Shown here piece by piece: positions 25,340-39,017 of a stretch of DNA of 64,000 bases. Source of the DNA: Varroa destructor (Eukaryota > Arthropoda > Arachnida > Mesostigmata > Varroidae); assembly GCF_002443255.2 (NCBI RefSeq), contig NW_019211460.1:38387498-38451497 (forward strand), written 5' to 3'. How positions within the stretch are numbered: the first letter of the stretch is position 1; every line of letters begins with the position of its first letter. The notes beneath the pieces were generated by a model. It had not been told where the DNA came from, did not search any database, and saw nothing but the letters and a program-made list of their open reading frames with translations. The position numbers were made by a program, and so were the translations under genes.

Positions 25340-27095
25340 GGCATTGGGACTGGAAATGGACTAACACGGATAGATGTCTATATCTATCGGTATTAATCCA
25401 TTTCGATGAGCTTTCGATGGTATATAGCTACTCCCCCTTACCAAATAGATCTCGAGAGTTTTCTAGAGAAGGTAATGCGAAATATAATATGGAGAAAAGC
25501 TACGAAAGTTATTTTTACTGGGGACCTCAATTCAAAGGCTACAAGTCGAAAAGGAAATTCAAAATTTCCTTCGCAGGCGATTGCCGAGGAAACTGATTTT
25601 AGGGAATAAAGATGACATTGCGGAGGTCAATGTGTAATGTATCAAATGGATGAAACTACAGCTGGTATCAGGGAGGACACCGAGCTCTGTTCGAGTCCCA
25701 CTTGGTACCACGAAGGTGTTAATAAGAGGGTGGCCTGGACCATCAGGGACCTCATGCGTTAATTCTTTAAAGACGGCCGGTTTTCCGACGCGTGGAAAAA
25801 GGCCGCCTGACACTCGTAGCAAAAGGCAGACTAATGGCCTTATCGCCCTGAGCACTACAACAAAAGTCATGGAAAATGTAATCATCAATGTTTCAGAACA
25901 GAAATCGAAGACAGACAAGCTTTGTTCGAAGCTTTATGCGCTTTTGGCAAAGGAAAGCCTATTTTCGCAGTTATCAAAGATATTCTGCATAAAACGCATT
26001 GAAAAAGAAGAATTTGTGCTCCTGAATTTTTTCGACGCGGCAAATATCTTCAATAGAGAAACTAGTGTCATCATGAAAGCGTGTCACACAAATTTCTCTG
26101 CTTTTTACACTCCTCGTACGAAGTGTTCAATTCGGTCTACAACAGGCGGGACATCTTCGTAGGTGCACCTCGAGAATCGGTATTGCGTGGAATTTCGTCC
26201 ACAATGACGCTTTTCACATACCAGCCCTACCGGAGATAGCTGAACAAAATGTCTATTGACATCGACGATCCAGCGCTGCTGGTCACTGCCCGAGAAGGGA
26301 ACGTTTTTCGAGGTAGATAAACTTTAACTAGCCTGAATCGAAAAGTGTTTTCTCGAAATTGCACCAGAAAACGGTAACTCCACATATGCAACCGCCAGTG
26401 TGTCAAGGAGGAAATCTGTAGTTGGACGAGGGCTCCACCAAAATCAAGAGAAAATTTAGGTTATTTCATCGTAATGCTCTTCACGGGACTCAAGGAGAAT
26501 GTAAAATATGCAGCAGGGAAAAACTCTGAATCTTGCGAGACCAGTGTTCAGGACAGAAAAGCCATATAAAAGTGCAAAATGCCTACTGAGGATAGTAGAA
26601 TAAATTTGTTGCACTCTACGCTGTTCCTGACATCGATGGAAACATACGGACTTTTGTCTCCGCACAAAGAGCAGTACCTGTCAGTAATATGCGTATAAGG
26701 GATACCCCTCACAGTGTTTCTCGGGTCCGATCAAGGATAGGAACACGCATCCTGGCACCGAGCGTCACTACATGGTAAGACCGGCCATAAAGAAACTCAC
26801 GTTATCATATTACCCAAATCCTAATCAATCAGATTTAAAAACAAATATATGATAGCTATGTGTGTCCTAATAGTTTTGGGAAGAAGACAAGACTAAGGAT
26901 GGGATTTTCCGTCGTGCAACAAAGAATGGGACACTTTAAAATTTAGCCCACACTGGGCGGCGGCCAAAGATGTCCTGTTAGAAAGATGTCCTGAAAGACA
27001 TTTTAAATGTGTATATATATATTAAATGTTAGAGAAATTATGGGTCATCAGCTCGGCTTTCGTCAGCGGTATCATGCGGAAGAAAAGAAGGTAGA
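25340..27095 (+). pseudogene. Decayed R1-clade non-LTR retrotransposon (LINE) ORF2
   Basis: Landmarks of a LINE ORF2 appear in order on the plus strand across shifting frames. The AP-endonuclease end comes first: VIFTGDLNSKA at about 25,508-25,540, the family's G-D-F-N-A. RT follows with GFPTRGKR (about 25,775-25,800) and GLIALSTTTKVMENVI (about 25,830-25,880), matching 'Y-R-P-I-x-L-L-x-x-x-x-K-x-x-E-x-x-I'. Next come LLNFFDAANIFN (26,018-26,055, the D-V-K-N-A-F-N box) and GAPRESVL (26,163-26,188, G-V-P-Q-G-S-V-L). In another frame the following bases give AWNFVHNDAF. The active-site region then reads DIDDPALLVTAREG (26,258-26,300, family Y-A-D-D-L-A-L-V-V), and LAPEKT lies at about 26,358. 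The C-terminal PSCNKEWD ... HWAAAKDVLLERC knuckle sits at 26,908-26,995 and a WVISSAFVSGIMRKKRR tail at 27,038-27,091. The endonuclease-to-RT spacing is far too short, so an internal deletion is likely. Many stops make it inactive. Confidence 0.85.
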
Positions 27096-30000
27096 ATGTA
27101 GAAGACGTTGACGAGGTCCTATGCGTGTCCTAAGGCAGGAAGGGAGTGGACAGTACTTCACTAACTCAGCCGACTGCAGGTTTCGAATTAACACTGTGAA
27201 CTATCTGAGCCTTCGTATTCATATGCTTTAAGCACACTATCTTTTGGAGTATACCTGACAACCAGTGAACGTCTGCAGCGCATTACTTATGCAACTTCTC
27301 GAGAAAAAAAAACAAATATGGTTGAAATATTGAATCATTCTGTTGTTTCTTTCAGCAGGACCTCGAGCTAGCTTGCCAGCTGATCCAAAACTAGGCCGGC
27401 TCCGCAATTGCTTCACCGCTAGAATTCTTATGGCATCTTTTTTCGTTCCGATGGACTACCCACTGGAATCTGAAATCTAGAAGAAAAGGCAGGTCATACG
27501 ATATTTCGTCGAGGAAGAGGCATACGAGAAACAACAGAAGAATATATGAATTTGGTTATTTTGAAGAAAACGTGACCATTTGGTATTGCAACATTAAAGA
27601 GTTCCGGTATTTTCGACTAAAGTTTCCGGATAGCGCTGGCGACAGTTCTTCACTAACATGAAAATGGTTTCTTAATTAAATTACCGCCGCCTTATCCTCC
27701 TTTTCTTTCCTACTACAACATACCCTCGTAGAATTAGTTTATTTGTTAACAGAAAATAAAAATATATCTGAATAGTTCTGCCCTTCACTCACGTAGTTAC
27801 GTACTATCAAAAATACAGGTAATTTAGTGCAGCTATCCATAGTTCAGCATGGTCCCAAATGATAAACTATATTAAAAATAGATATATGAGTGTGTGGATA
27901 TTCTGAGAAACGCCAGAAAACTAGGAAATCTAGAAGGTAGTCTTACCTGTCGTTTCATCAGTAAAATAGGGTCTTGCTATATAATCGAGAAAAACGTAAC
28001 GAGAGCATGTGCTCTCATAAAAACCAGTTACCTACAATTTGCGGCAAATAACAACCACAACGAATGAATTTTGTTACAGAGTAGAATAACACCCAAACCG
28101 AACTGCTATATACTCTTTTCTCTTCATTAAAGCAACAGCATCTTCTATGTTTCGCTGCGTTTAACGGCGCCCTAAAAAATCTCTATTAGAAAAAATCCAT
28201 ATGTTTTCTACAGTGTCGCTCATATACGCAACCACAAAGAATAACGACTTTAGCTTAAGCAACAAGCACAGCGCCGCATTTGTTGCCAGTTACTTTTTTA
28301 CACGGCTAAATTGTCTGCAGCTATTTAGCGGGTTGAAACATTTCGACTATGTAGTATTATACGAAATTTATTAGGCAATCTCATTAAATCCTCGGCTATC
28401 TACAGGACGTCCATCCAGGACCCTTACAAAATTAACACTTAATTAGCTTCATAATGAGGGTCACCCAAGAATGAGTTTGGGGACAAAAACATCGTTTCGT
28501 GCTAAAATTCAACGCTCTTGTCTTTTGAAAGAGAGAAAAAAAGCAGGAAGCTTTTTTTCTCTCTTTCAAGAAAGAAAAAAAAAGGGAAAGAGAAAACAGC
28601 TCGCGAGAACAATTTAATGGGAAGGTTCATACAGTGCAAGGGTTCAAACAGGAAACAAGTTTCCGAAACATCTCTACGGAGACTCTACCCAAGGCGGATT
28701 TCGATTAGTAAAAGCCGAGCAAATTTCTGAATAAATACGCGCTTCCATCTATCTTCGATTCAGTTTGTAGAGAATTATTTGTTTACTCATACTTTTTATC
28801 TTCGGTGCTTTCGGTACCATTCATAAGACGAATTTCGAAAAATCATGCATTGACCCAACAGGAAACACATTGCTTCAGCACTGCGTTGCCGTAACTGATT
28901 GCAATAATGTCTTTGTTGAAAACCAATGCAGATTTCTTTTTTACAACATCCCATAGTCCGGCACAAATAATTTCTACATGTATACTGCACTAATCACGGG
29001 CCGTGTTTATTATACTATAGGATGTAATACGTTAGCATCATAGTCATGTGACTAGTTCCGTTACTGTCAAAAAATTACCCATATGGTCAAACAATATGAT
29101 TGATTGCGACACGTATAAAGCCTGAGTCAAGAAATCATCTGTCGTTCCACAAACCCACGGATTTCCTTTAGTAGGCAAGTTTGTAAGAGAAGGTGGGAAA
29201 GCAACATTAAGTTAGACTAATCTAAGTCAGGTCTTCAGTGGTTACCCGTTAGTAACTCAAAGGTCCAGAGCCTGTTTAATACTGAAATAGCCTTTTAATG
29301 CTAACCAATATGGGTTCGCCACGGATAAATCAACGGCAACAGAGCTTTCTGCTATAATCCAAGATCGAGCGTCACACCAAAATCACTACAACTTGGACTT
29401 GTTTTTTTCACTGAGTTAATTACGATTTAGAAGCTTACTGAACCTTTTTAAGTGGAAGTCGAATCGAATGATTTTTTTAATGTTAAAATTCATGGCATGG
29501 GCGAGTATGTCTGTTGGGTACCCCAAAAGCTTTGTTTCGGTTCTCTACTAGTTAGTATATAATTAATGTTTTCCAAACCGGAATTCCGTGTAAGCTATGT
29601 CGATTTTTTCAAGCTGCACAGATTCTAAGATGGTGACAATTTTTCATCATAGCAGCACACGGTGGCTATTGTGTATGCACAGTTGTCTGCACAGGATCTG
29701 TTGTCACTAAGAGTACAATTAATTGTCTCTGCAAAAAAACAGTAGCGATGCATTCTTATAGACAGCCTTATGGATACCAGTTCATTGATATGAGTTAACC
29801 TCGGTGAAATATCTCGATTTTACAGTTACTCTAGAGCTTTGATTCTGATCTCCATTAGAACCAAGTTATTAAATCGACGTCAATTACCATTCTCTTATTT
29901 TTGATCGATACCATTAGTAGTAAACCCCGTACTTTATATTAGCCCCCAACAAAACGCTTTGTCGTTTCGAAAGTTATACATGTTTTGCGAAGTTTGCCCG

Positions 30001-30339
30001 TCGAGCGGCCCCTCAAATACAACTGATCTACATCCATAACCTACATCTGACTACCACTTTCTGGCAGACTCTTATATGATTAAATTACTAGAAAGATTCG
30101 ACAATATATCACACTGCGGAATACCTATATAAGAACGGACCGAACCTAGAGGCACGGGAAATATATTTTCATGATTAATTGTAAGTTCCGTCATATTTAT
30201 TTTTTGTATTACTAATTATTACCATTGTTCGAATTGCTAAAATATTCTTAATTTATTCGTAATTTGCTTTCATTAGTAAAGAAGGTAACTTTGAGCATTA
30301 TTATTATTAGAATCATGGCAGCAACTATGACTGCTGCAT
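27096..30339. other. AT-rich intergenic stretch
   Basis: No gene is supported. A perfect 20-bp hairpin at 28,525-28,569 is listed separately. The open frame around it (28,518-28,730) only reflects its purine-rich arm. The minus frame 28,796-28,990 shows nothing recognisable. Confidence 0.55.
28525..28569. repeat. Perfect 20-bp inverted repeat with 5-nt loop
   Basis: TTGAAAGAGAGAAAAAAAGC (28,525-28,544) and GCTTTTTTTCTCTCTTTCAA (28,550-28,569) are exact complements around an AGGAA loop. A purine-rich tract, AAGAAAGAAAAAAAAAGGG, follows directly. It is the longest perfect stem I found in the window. Confidence 0.95.
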
Positions 30340-32420
30340 TATTACGATGCGATAATCAGTTGCAGCAGTAACGACGGCAGCAGTAAACGACTCTAAAATG
30401 CTTTATTTGCTCTCCTTTTTTAGTTTTTGCCTATTTCACTTCTCGTGCTCTTTAGAGACGCTCCACAATCGACAGATGAAGCAGTTCGTTGTAATGCCAA
30501 CGATTCTGGTCGAGTAAGTAGCAGGACAGTCCTGTCGCAAGCAGGCCGGATGTGCCGCCACAGGACAAGCGAAGCAATGGACAACAAAACGTAAGAGGGA
30601 CACGATGACTGTCCTCAAAACACACTTTTAACCCCTTTAGGGAATGCCACCGTTGACACCGAGGGGGTCTGTCTATTATTGCCGCCCCAACCGAACAACC
30701 AAGCCAACAAAAGCTAACGCGAGGCTATATGTACCGTCGACTAGTCGGCGATACACGGCGTCTTGCGAATGCGAGTCTGGTTTCTACGGGCAGCGGTGCT
30801 GTATGTTGACGGTTACGAAAACAGCAACGTAACCTTGCATAAACACAACAATCCAACCCACCAGTCGCCCAGACCAGTCCAACCCAAGCTAGAGTATTCA
30901 ACCCAGGCATAAACGCTCATCGCCAAAAAAAATTTGTTGGATGGAAGCAAAGCTTTTTCACTCATTCTTGCCTAGATCATTTCAACAAGAACTGATTTTG
31001 TCCTGGTAGAGTGAGCTGGCACACATTATCTCCTCGGGAAATAACTATAGGAAGAAATAGGACACACGACAACGAGAAAGGTCAGTAGTGTATGGCAGAT
31101 GCAGTAATAACAGTACTAATATCGTTACAGCAGAAGGCCGTACTAGCCCTACACAGTTGCGTTGAAACTGTTGTAGGTCAGCCTAATAGCAGCGGTTACG
31201 GTAGAATCCCGATGCAGATTTTGGAAGCAGACGACGATATTATATAACATCTGAGGCAACAGTATTTGTAAGATTAGACGACGAAAGGCCAGATCTTCTG
31301 CTTTAATCAGGCTCGTGAGTGTACCATCACGTCCACTCGCAATAAGCCTTAACAATATATACAGTGGTAAACAGCGGCTACTGGATCTAAAGAAGGAATC
31401 GGACCGGGCGGGTAAAATTCAGATGGCTAGTTGGCTGAGATGGCAGTTGGAGAGCCACCTGAATAATTATCCTGCCTATTCCAGCCTAACGGCAGCAACC
31501 ATAACAGCAACGGTGTTGGAAAAGATAGCACCAACACCGCAAGCCGTAGTAGCCGGTTCAGCTTCAGCAACAGTGGCATTCGAAGAAAAAGCGACGGAAA
31601 GAAAGGAAGTTCAATTCTTTGGACTGACCGGCCTGTATCTATCAGGAGGACAACAGATGACAGCCGATAACCAGACGGCTGGCGGACGGGGATATTGCTC
31701 CTTGGCCCATTGCAGTTGCGGCTTTAGGTTAGTTAGTTGATCGGCTACTTTCACGCACACCCTTGCATACATAGATACGCACAGTCACACAACACACATG
31801 CACAGGCTTTTTCTCAGCACGGAGTAGGTTGAAGGCTGTTTTTTACTAAAAAAAAAAAAACGCTTAATGGTAGCGAGTGACCTTGCGCCTTTCGTGAACC
31901 TTTGACAGGACTTTTTTCATCAGTGCTATCATGTTGTCTCGTCCTACTGATATAGGCGAGTGATCCTGCTCTTCGCATCTAAACCTACTCATCGCTAAAA
32001 TGTCCGTTAATGGTTCTTTTTGTCTTTGTTTGTCTAAAATACCTTTTATTTAAGGTAATTGAGACTTTTCTTCAGAAAAGCGTCTAGAAAGGCTTTTCCT
32101 TTCGGATATCTGTGGTACGAAGATCGATGGCGATATTGACATTTATCCGGCAAATTCAACGTTCGCAGAACGGGTTATTATCAAAGATGGACGAGTTCCA
32201 GAAACCGGATGAGTAAATTCAGCGAGAAGCGAGCCTAATGGATCAATGACATCAAGGGGAAGAAACAGAGGTAGAGCAGGTGAAGAAATTCAACGGAACT
32301 GGAGAAAACAAGGGGCCACAGTGCTACAGATTAGCCTCAACGACAAAGCAGTAACAACGTTCATAACCTTAAGAGAACAACACACACTGCTTATCTTCTC
32401 CTTTGGGGCAAAGATGGGGT
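30340..32420 (+). other. GC-richer island with unassigned open frames
   Basis: This block is richer in G, C and CAG triplets than its flanks. The longest plus-strand frame from an ATG runs 31,423-31,740 (105 codons, MASWLRWQ at its start, Ala/Thr-rich middle). It has a weak start context (C at -3, G at +4) and no known domain. A second frame, 30,641-30,832, follows a good acceptor-like TTTAACCCCTTTAG and contains CECESGFYGQRC, which has the spacing of the end of an EGF-like module. Neither has a partner exon that I can identify. The block may be the untranslated 5' region of the downstream plus-strand gene, or belong to another gene. Confidence 0.25.
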
Positions 32421-35400
32421 GAGGGTTAGTGTCGTGGCCAGTGAACACTACTCATCTCTTTTGAAACAGTGTTTGCTTCTTTTCTTTTCCCTATTAGGAA
32501 TAGCCTTCACCTTAAGGTACATAGGCTGAAGGACCGCTGTTCGAGGAATATGTTCAAATGCTACGCAAATGCTACCAAGGCACCTAGTGTTTCCTCGTAG
32601 TCTGCAATAGGTACCAAGCAACAGCCTCTTTTTTTTTTTTATCATTTCTCTTTTTGGCGCACACTACGCTCAACAATAGGCGAACTTGTGATACACCCCA
32701 CTATCTACTGTACTACGACAGATACTATTATTGTCCTATCTTGAAGAAACATAATAAAAACCTATAGACGCATGCGCACAAAGATATGCTCACTCATTTG
32801 TTCGCAGAGCCAGGGCAATACAGTATACGCTTATTTAGTTGTAGCGAGGTAAGTTCTAAATAACACTGTTTGACCGGTTGAATTTCTACTGCTCTTGTCG
32901 TGAGGCGCTCAAGTTGTAGTATGGCTTTTTTGATGTTATCATCTGCTTTTAGAGGCTCCCTCCAGCGTAGCTGAATTTCTGTAGCTGCGTAGTAATCCAT
33001 AATAGCGTCCGCAGTCGGGTACTCTCATGTGCACAATTGCGGCACGATCGCGGATGATGACCATTTGTTCTAATATGAAAGCAGATAGCTGGCTCGCAGC
33101 CATTCCATTTTTAGCTAGGGACTTATAACCCATTTTCGTTTCGAATTTATCTCTAGTGGTCAAGGTCCCGAGTTAAGTGTGGCCGTGTTTTTCATCTTGA
33201 TCTTATCCACTTATAATAAGCTGCGTAGTAGGCGTGCATCGTTTAGCGTTTACTTTGATGCCAAATTACGCCTAAATATTTTCCAATGTATAACAAAATG
33301 TAGACGTTTTTCTTTGTTTTTTTTTTTTTTTTATTAGAGAATGTGCCATTGCAGTGATTCTGTCTGTGTATATCGCAGAAACGAGGGAATAGTTCACAAT
33401 TTTTCGTCGCAACCATATTGGATGGCAAAATTGAAAACTCACTTCCCAGATTACTTTGTAACCCTGAAGAAGTTTATCGAGTAACACTATTGAATACTTA
33501 GTATTAACATGATATTCAGCAGCGTAAAGAGACATTTAGGATAAGTGTTCATTTATCATAAGTAGCTACTTTATCTCCCCACCCTTTTATCGTTCCATCG
33601 CTGTTTGGCACGCCAGAAAATAGAAATCTCTCGCACTGTACAAAACGGCACGTTGGCTGCTGGTCTGCGGCGACTTCTTACAACGCCAAAATACCCTGTC
33701 AATAATTTTGTCAACGCTTCCGCTGCTCGTCCAGTTAGTTTGCCAATATTCCCATTGTTGCTTTAATAAGCTCCCAAAAGACCACTGAACTCCTTTACAT
33801 TGCTACGGTTACTGCCGTCTATGCTGTATTTAGCGTAGCTCGATCGAATAGGTTCCTTATGCCGCGAAAACGAGAGATTATGTAAGAGGCAATGGAAGAT
33901 TCGTGGAACGTCTCAGAATGTAACTATGCTCCAACACCTTCTATCCCTTTAGATCCAGGTGTATCTTTCACTTCGGCAAGACCTCTTCAAATCTAAGCGA
34001 AGCTGATTTAAGTTGCATCCAACGTGCTTTGATCACCATCTAACGCTACTGCTCCTGATGTACCTTAAATTAGTAGCCAAATCTTAAGCAGCAACCCATC
34101 ATGCGTTATGACGCCACTTTTCCTTCCCTATAACGAGCACACGATACTACAACTTTCTTTGACTATACCCGCAACTCTAAACTAGTTTTTCGCTGCTTAT
34201 TATACGTAACCCCAGCAAAACTAGCAAGAACCTATTTCTGAAAACGGTATCGGCATCTGCATCGGTATCAAATAAGCTTCTCTGTGCATTTAAAACTCTT
34301 AATTTTTAGAAGGTGTGCATGACCAAGTGCAGACTTTCCATCTCTCTCAGATTTTAGATGGAACCGCACAGTGTGCACGTACATCATACCCAAATTCGCG
34401 TCTAAATCCTTTAAAACGGCACAACTCTGTATGAATACGGATCTTTTTAAAAGATTGTACGAGGCATGTACGGAGAATGCAGAACTATGACCCCGGTAGT
34501 TTTCGGGCGGTCTTTTTGCTCCACACTAACTATCAGTAAGCTAACACGGCCGTACGGTACTACAGCGGCTCGTAGACAGTAGCACATATACACACGCACA
34601 GGAGACGATTAGCAAGCGTGGAGCAAGTATGTCATTATGGTAGATATCCACACGGTCGAATTCGGCAGAGGTAGCGAAGCTTCATTAGAACCCACAAGAG
34701 TTTATAGCTCTTCTTATACAGCTGCTTTTAAAACCTAGCCACTCTATTTTGCATCATGAGGGTTAGCCACCTCAAGAAATGAGCGAAGATTCTCGGTGAC
34801 AGAGATATAACTTCACAGCTTAAAGCCAGTCGTATTGTAGAAGCTCCGACATAGTTACTCAAGTGCCGCCTTCAGAAAGTAATGCATTGTCACTTTGTGA
34901 TGTACTGACATTTGTTTTGGCTTTCTGAGCACCAACAAAAGCTGCGTTACTTTACTTCTAAAGATACAAGTTATAAATATAAATCTGGCAAGTCATTTGC
35001 ATTCGATGTTCGTTTTCTTATATATAGATATATATATATGTCACACCCTAATGCGCATTTTATCAGTGGATGCCTCGTCATCGCTTACTGTGGACAAAAG
35101 ACGGTTTTTGAGATTCTTAGCTGTCATTTTGCTCAATGTTCTGTCGTTGTAACGCCATTTTTCTTAGCTAACATTATCTAGTCAATTCGTTGTGTGCTCT
35201 AATTTACGTTTGAAAATAACCCTTTATGTTTGTGCTGCTTACGTTTCTCGCTGTCTGTTGTCAATCAGTTAACTTTTACGCACTGTAGCAACAACTGGAC
35301 GACAGCTAATCCCGGGTATCGATCGTCGCTTCTTGCTGAATGGTTCCATCTAAAAGAGGCCGACAGAGTCAAAGTTGGCATAGCAAAAGGAAACAAAGTG

Positions 35401-36960
35401 GCGACGGAAGCGCCGCTGGCGTTGAACCGCTAAGCAACACAGGCAGGCTTATAGATTTTGCTGTGTTTACAGTCCCTTACGCTCAGGAAAGGGGAATGAA
35501 TGTTCCCCGACCTAGTATGTGCATGTATATCTATTATGCGAAAATAGCGCTGGGAAAGTGAAATGGGTCAGCCCTATAAAAAAAAAATCACTAACTCACA
35601 GGGAGGGGGCCATCATGCGCTGAATTATCTGCCAACTCGAACGGATTGTAACAGCAATAGCAAAAAAAAAATACTGTATTTGTTTAAAGCCACGAAATTA
35701 ATGAAATATGCTATCCTACACCCTTAAACATGTGAGACTTTACACATTAGCGTATATTTCGTGTAAATCAACCATCCCTAGAACGACTCTAGCGATTCTT
35801 AATAGATCTGGCGTATACGTTTGGATTGAAAAATTGGGCACTGTTGTGAGAATAACTTGGTCTCCAACGGTAGCCAATGCTTAGCCAGTGTTGTTGCCTT
35901 ACTAGACAAAATACTAGCAGTTATATATTAGACTAGCTATTTTTTGTGCTTTTCTCTAAAGTTTACTGAGCGATTTGCCTTTTCCATAGATAAGACCCTG
36001 GAGCACCCTTTTAGTCACCTTATTGTGGAATCCTTCTGACCTTGCCTTAAAAATAAGTAAACAGCAGCATTCTTGTTGCTATCACCGAGACGACTGACTT
36101 TAAATGTATATCTTTTTCTGACGATGGAGAGGCACTCTGTCGACAAACAGCTTCGCACATTACTCATTGGGACGCGTTCTCATGTGGATGTTGCGGCCGA
36201 TAGTAACCTGGACCGCCATTTATACCTTAGCTTCACATCGCAAAAAAAGACTAATTACCTTTGTAGCACCTCCGTTTCGAGTTCTACGTCCGGCGTCGCT
36301 GTTAGGCGTTCAGATAGACGGCTGGCTGGCTCCTAGCAAAAAACAAAGTTTGTCTATGTCCGGCCTCGAACCTAGACCATAACGTGTCCCAAAAATTAGC
36401 AAGCAACGACGTACCCCTCTAAACTACCACGCGTAAAATTAACGTGTTAGGTAGCTCGGTCGCGTTCGTGCAACAATAAAATGAAATGTCATAGTGTTAC
36501 ACTTTTACTACTTGCTATCGCCCAATGAAGGTATCATAGGTTGAAGACTTTCTAGACAAAAAGGAAGACTGTGAAGTAAAATGTAATTTCTACAGGTATT
36601 CAATGATTTTGGTTACTGTTTGGAATTTTTGTGGCCGCTTGATGACTCGGATCTCAGAACTTAAATCTCTTATTATTTAATGAACTTTTGACCAACGTGT
36701 GCATCATTTGCGATTTCTAGTTCCAGCATTGCGTTACGTTTGTGATGTCATAGCGTTTTCATTTCCATGAAAGGTTGTTGCCTGCCCCGGAAGTACGCTC
36801 GCGCCATTATTACAAGACTAGCGTATTCATACTAAATATTCGATTTAATCTAAATTTGAGCAACATGTTCGTACACGTAATGCCGCTCGTCATCCTTTAG
36901 AACACTATTACGGCACTGTTCTCGCTGACAGAGCTACAAAAAGGCCTGTTGAGTGCGTTT
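32421..36960. other. AT-rich intergenic stretch
   Basis: No supported gene. Minus-strand frames at 32,794-33,163 and 33,593-33,776 look somewhat coding-like in composition but match no family that I recognise and may be old transposon fragments. Plus-strand frames near 35,230-35,561 and 36,073-36,382 overlap each other in different frames. Confidence 0.5.
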
Positions 36961-39017
36961 TGAAGCGGAGCGGTTTGCCCATTTAGGCACTCACTTTGCT
37001 GCTATCGTGGGAACGACCGGCGTCCGTAGTTGTCGGCCTTCTATATACACCGGTTACATTTAATAGTGCAATGGCGTTTACGAGCTGCAGTCCACCGTGC
37101 GAGTGTCTGCGATGGGACCCTTGCAATAGTCTCAATCCACTACTATCGCTAACGGTGTCACTGCTGCCACGGCCGCAGCCCTATTGTACCCATCTAGGGC
37201 CTAAAGAGGTCTAAGAACAGCGTAAACTGTCTCTAGTGCACGTATTTATTACTCCATTTGTTTGGCGGTGACCATCTACTAGGACATTACTGCGGTAAAA
37301 CGACCGACTGTGCTCCAATCAATCCCTAATCAGTGTAAACAATATGCGAGCTCAATCGTATCTCTGGTATACGCCATGCCAATGAAAAATTTTGGCAAGA
37401 GATTGCTTAATTGCAGATCGTTACCGTGGCGTACCCCGCAAGGCTGTAGTGGTTCGTCTGACCTAGCACCCCTAAAAAAACCGTTTTTCCTCGACAGAGG
37501 CGGGTAACATCCGAAAGTGTACGGTCAAAGGTAAAGCACGTCTCATCCATTAAGAAAAATATAACCACGTATGGTAAATGTTTCCACGTTACCTCCTGCT
37601 CTATAGCCGCGGCACGGAAACGAGGCACGCAAAAGGGAGAAGCCAGCTCGTAAACTATATCAGGAAAGAGACCAAACTGCAGTGCGCGTTATTGCTTGGC
37701 TTTCAGTTGGCTCTGCGATTTTGCTTCGGCGTCTTCTCCTCGTTAACACCTTCATTTTCCACCTCATCTTTCTTCTAGGAGCCTTATCTCAGGCCCAACG
37801 CTATTTTCCAATTCTGCCGCCCGCTCTCGCTGCCGTTCCGAAATATAACAGATCACTCGAATCCGCTGGATGTGCCTGCCACGTTCTATTTTTGATTGCA
37901 ATCGGATGTGTACAGGTACTTGTTTCGTACGATACGATGGCACGATAATGAAGAACAGCACTTTACTAATACTACCCGTAACTAAATATACAGTACAATA
38001 TAGAATGGGTAGGAGATAATCGACGACGTTTGCTAATTCATATTTCCTCTCTTCAAACTATAATGCGCCTGACGAAGCCACAAGAGTAGATTTCTGCCTT
38101 AACTCGTTATTTTTTATTTGCCTAGAAAACACAGTTTGCACAGTTCTCTAATTGAAGCAGATTCTTTTCTTCATACACAAATGAGACCACTGTCTTTAGA
38201 CGTAGGACCCTGTCGTTAGACTGGCTATTGCATACTATAGCAGCCTAAATTGTTTAAACGAGTTTTACGTTCGGCACTGCCTTAGGTGCGTATTGTTTCA
38301 GACTGGCTCTCAGCATAAACAAATTTCGAAACCGGCCTACCTCGCAAAATCCATGAGTTTAATAAGCAAGCACGCTACTACTGCAGCAACACAGGAGCAG
38401 TCCATAGCAGCAGTCTGGCGGATACTTGGAAAGACTACGTTCGCCCACGCCTATTCTCTTCCTATCCGTAATCTATCGGTGGCAACATTAGAAAGTTGTC
38501 CTGCTAGGAACAATTAGATGAGCCTGCCTGTGTTTTCGTCAAGCTGCGACGTCATAGCATAGCGCTAAAAGTTTGCTTGCTTTCCTTTGAAAACCCTCTC
38601 CACTGCGGGCCACCACTTTGATTTAACCTCGTGTTGTTGGCCCACGTGGAATGTGTGCTGCTGCTTTCTGTTAGCCATGGAGCTAAGGTGCCAGCCACTG
38701 CAAATACCCTCTTCTCTTGGCCATGAGCTACAGGCTAGACAGAGAGTGCAGGATGAGGGACACCTAAGGCTCTGTCGTCTGCTACGCCACCAATTTTGTT
38801 ACTGCAAACGCCTATGGCAGCAGCGTGTCTTGAGAGGACACGAGAAGGAGCGAAAGATCGCCGGGCATCAATTCCAGCGATCCCTGTGTTTCTCCTGTCT
38901 GCGAAGGTTGATATCAACCGAATGAAGCAAGCGCAGGCCAACAAGGCCACGCAAGGCGAAATCACGTTGCTTTTGTGTACGACGATTGAGCTAGCGATTT
39001 TCCCCTTATAGCCCGGC
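36961..39017 (+). other. GC-richer upstream region of the plus-strand gene
   Basis: Composition rises from about 36,970 onward, and again across 37,560-37,950 and 38,500-39,017. Overlapping short frames occur in several phases. None can be singled out. The position just before the gene's first recognisable exons makes a promoter or 5' untranslated region likely, but I saw no clear core promoter element. Confidence 0.35.

Noticed and set aside
25690..25705. GTTCGAGTCCC resembling a tRNA B box.
   Set aside because: No A box or acceptor stem at the right distance; the bases lie within the LINE remnant.
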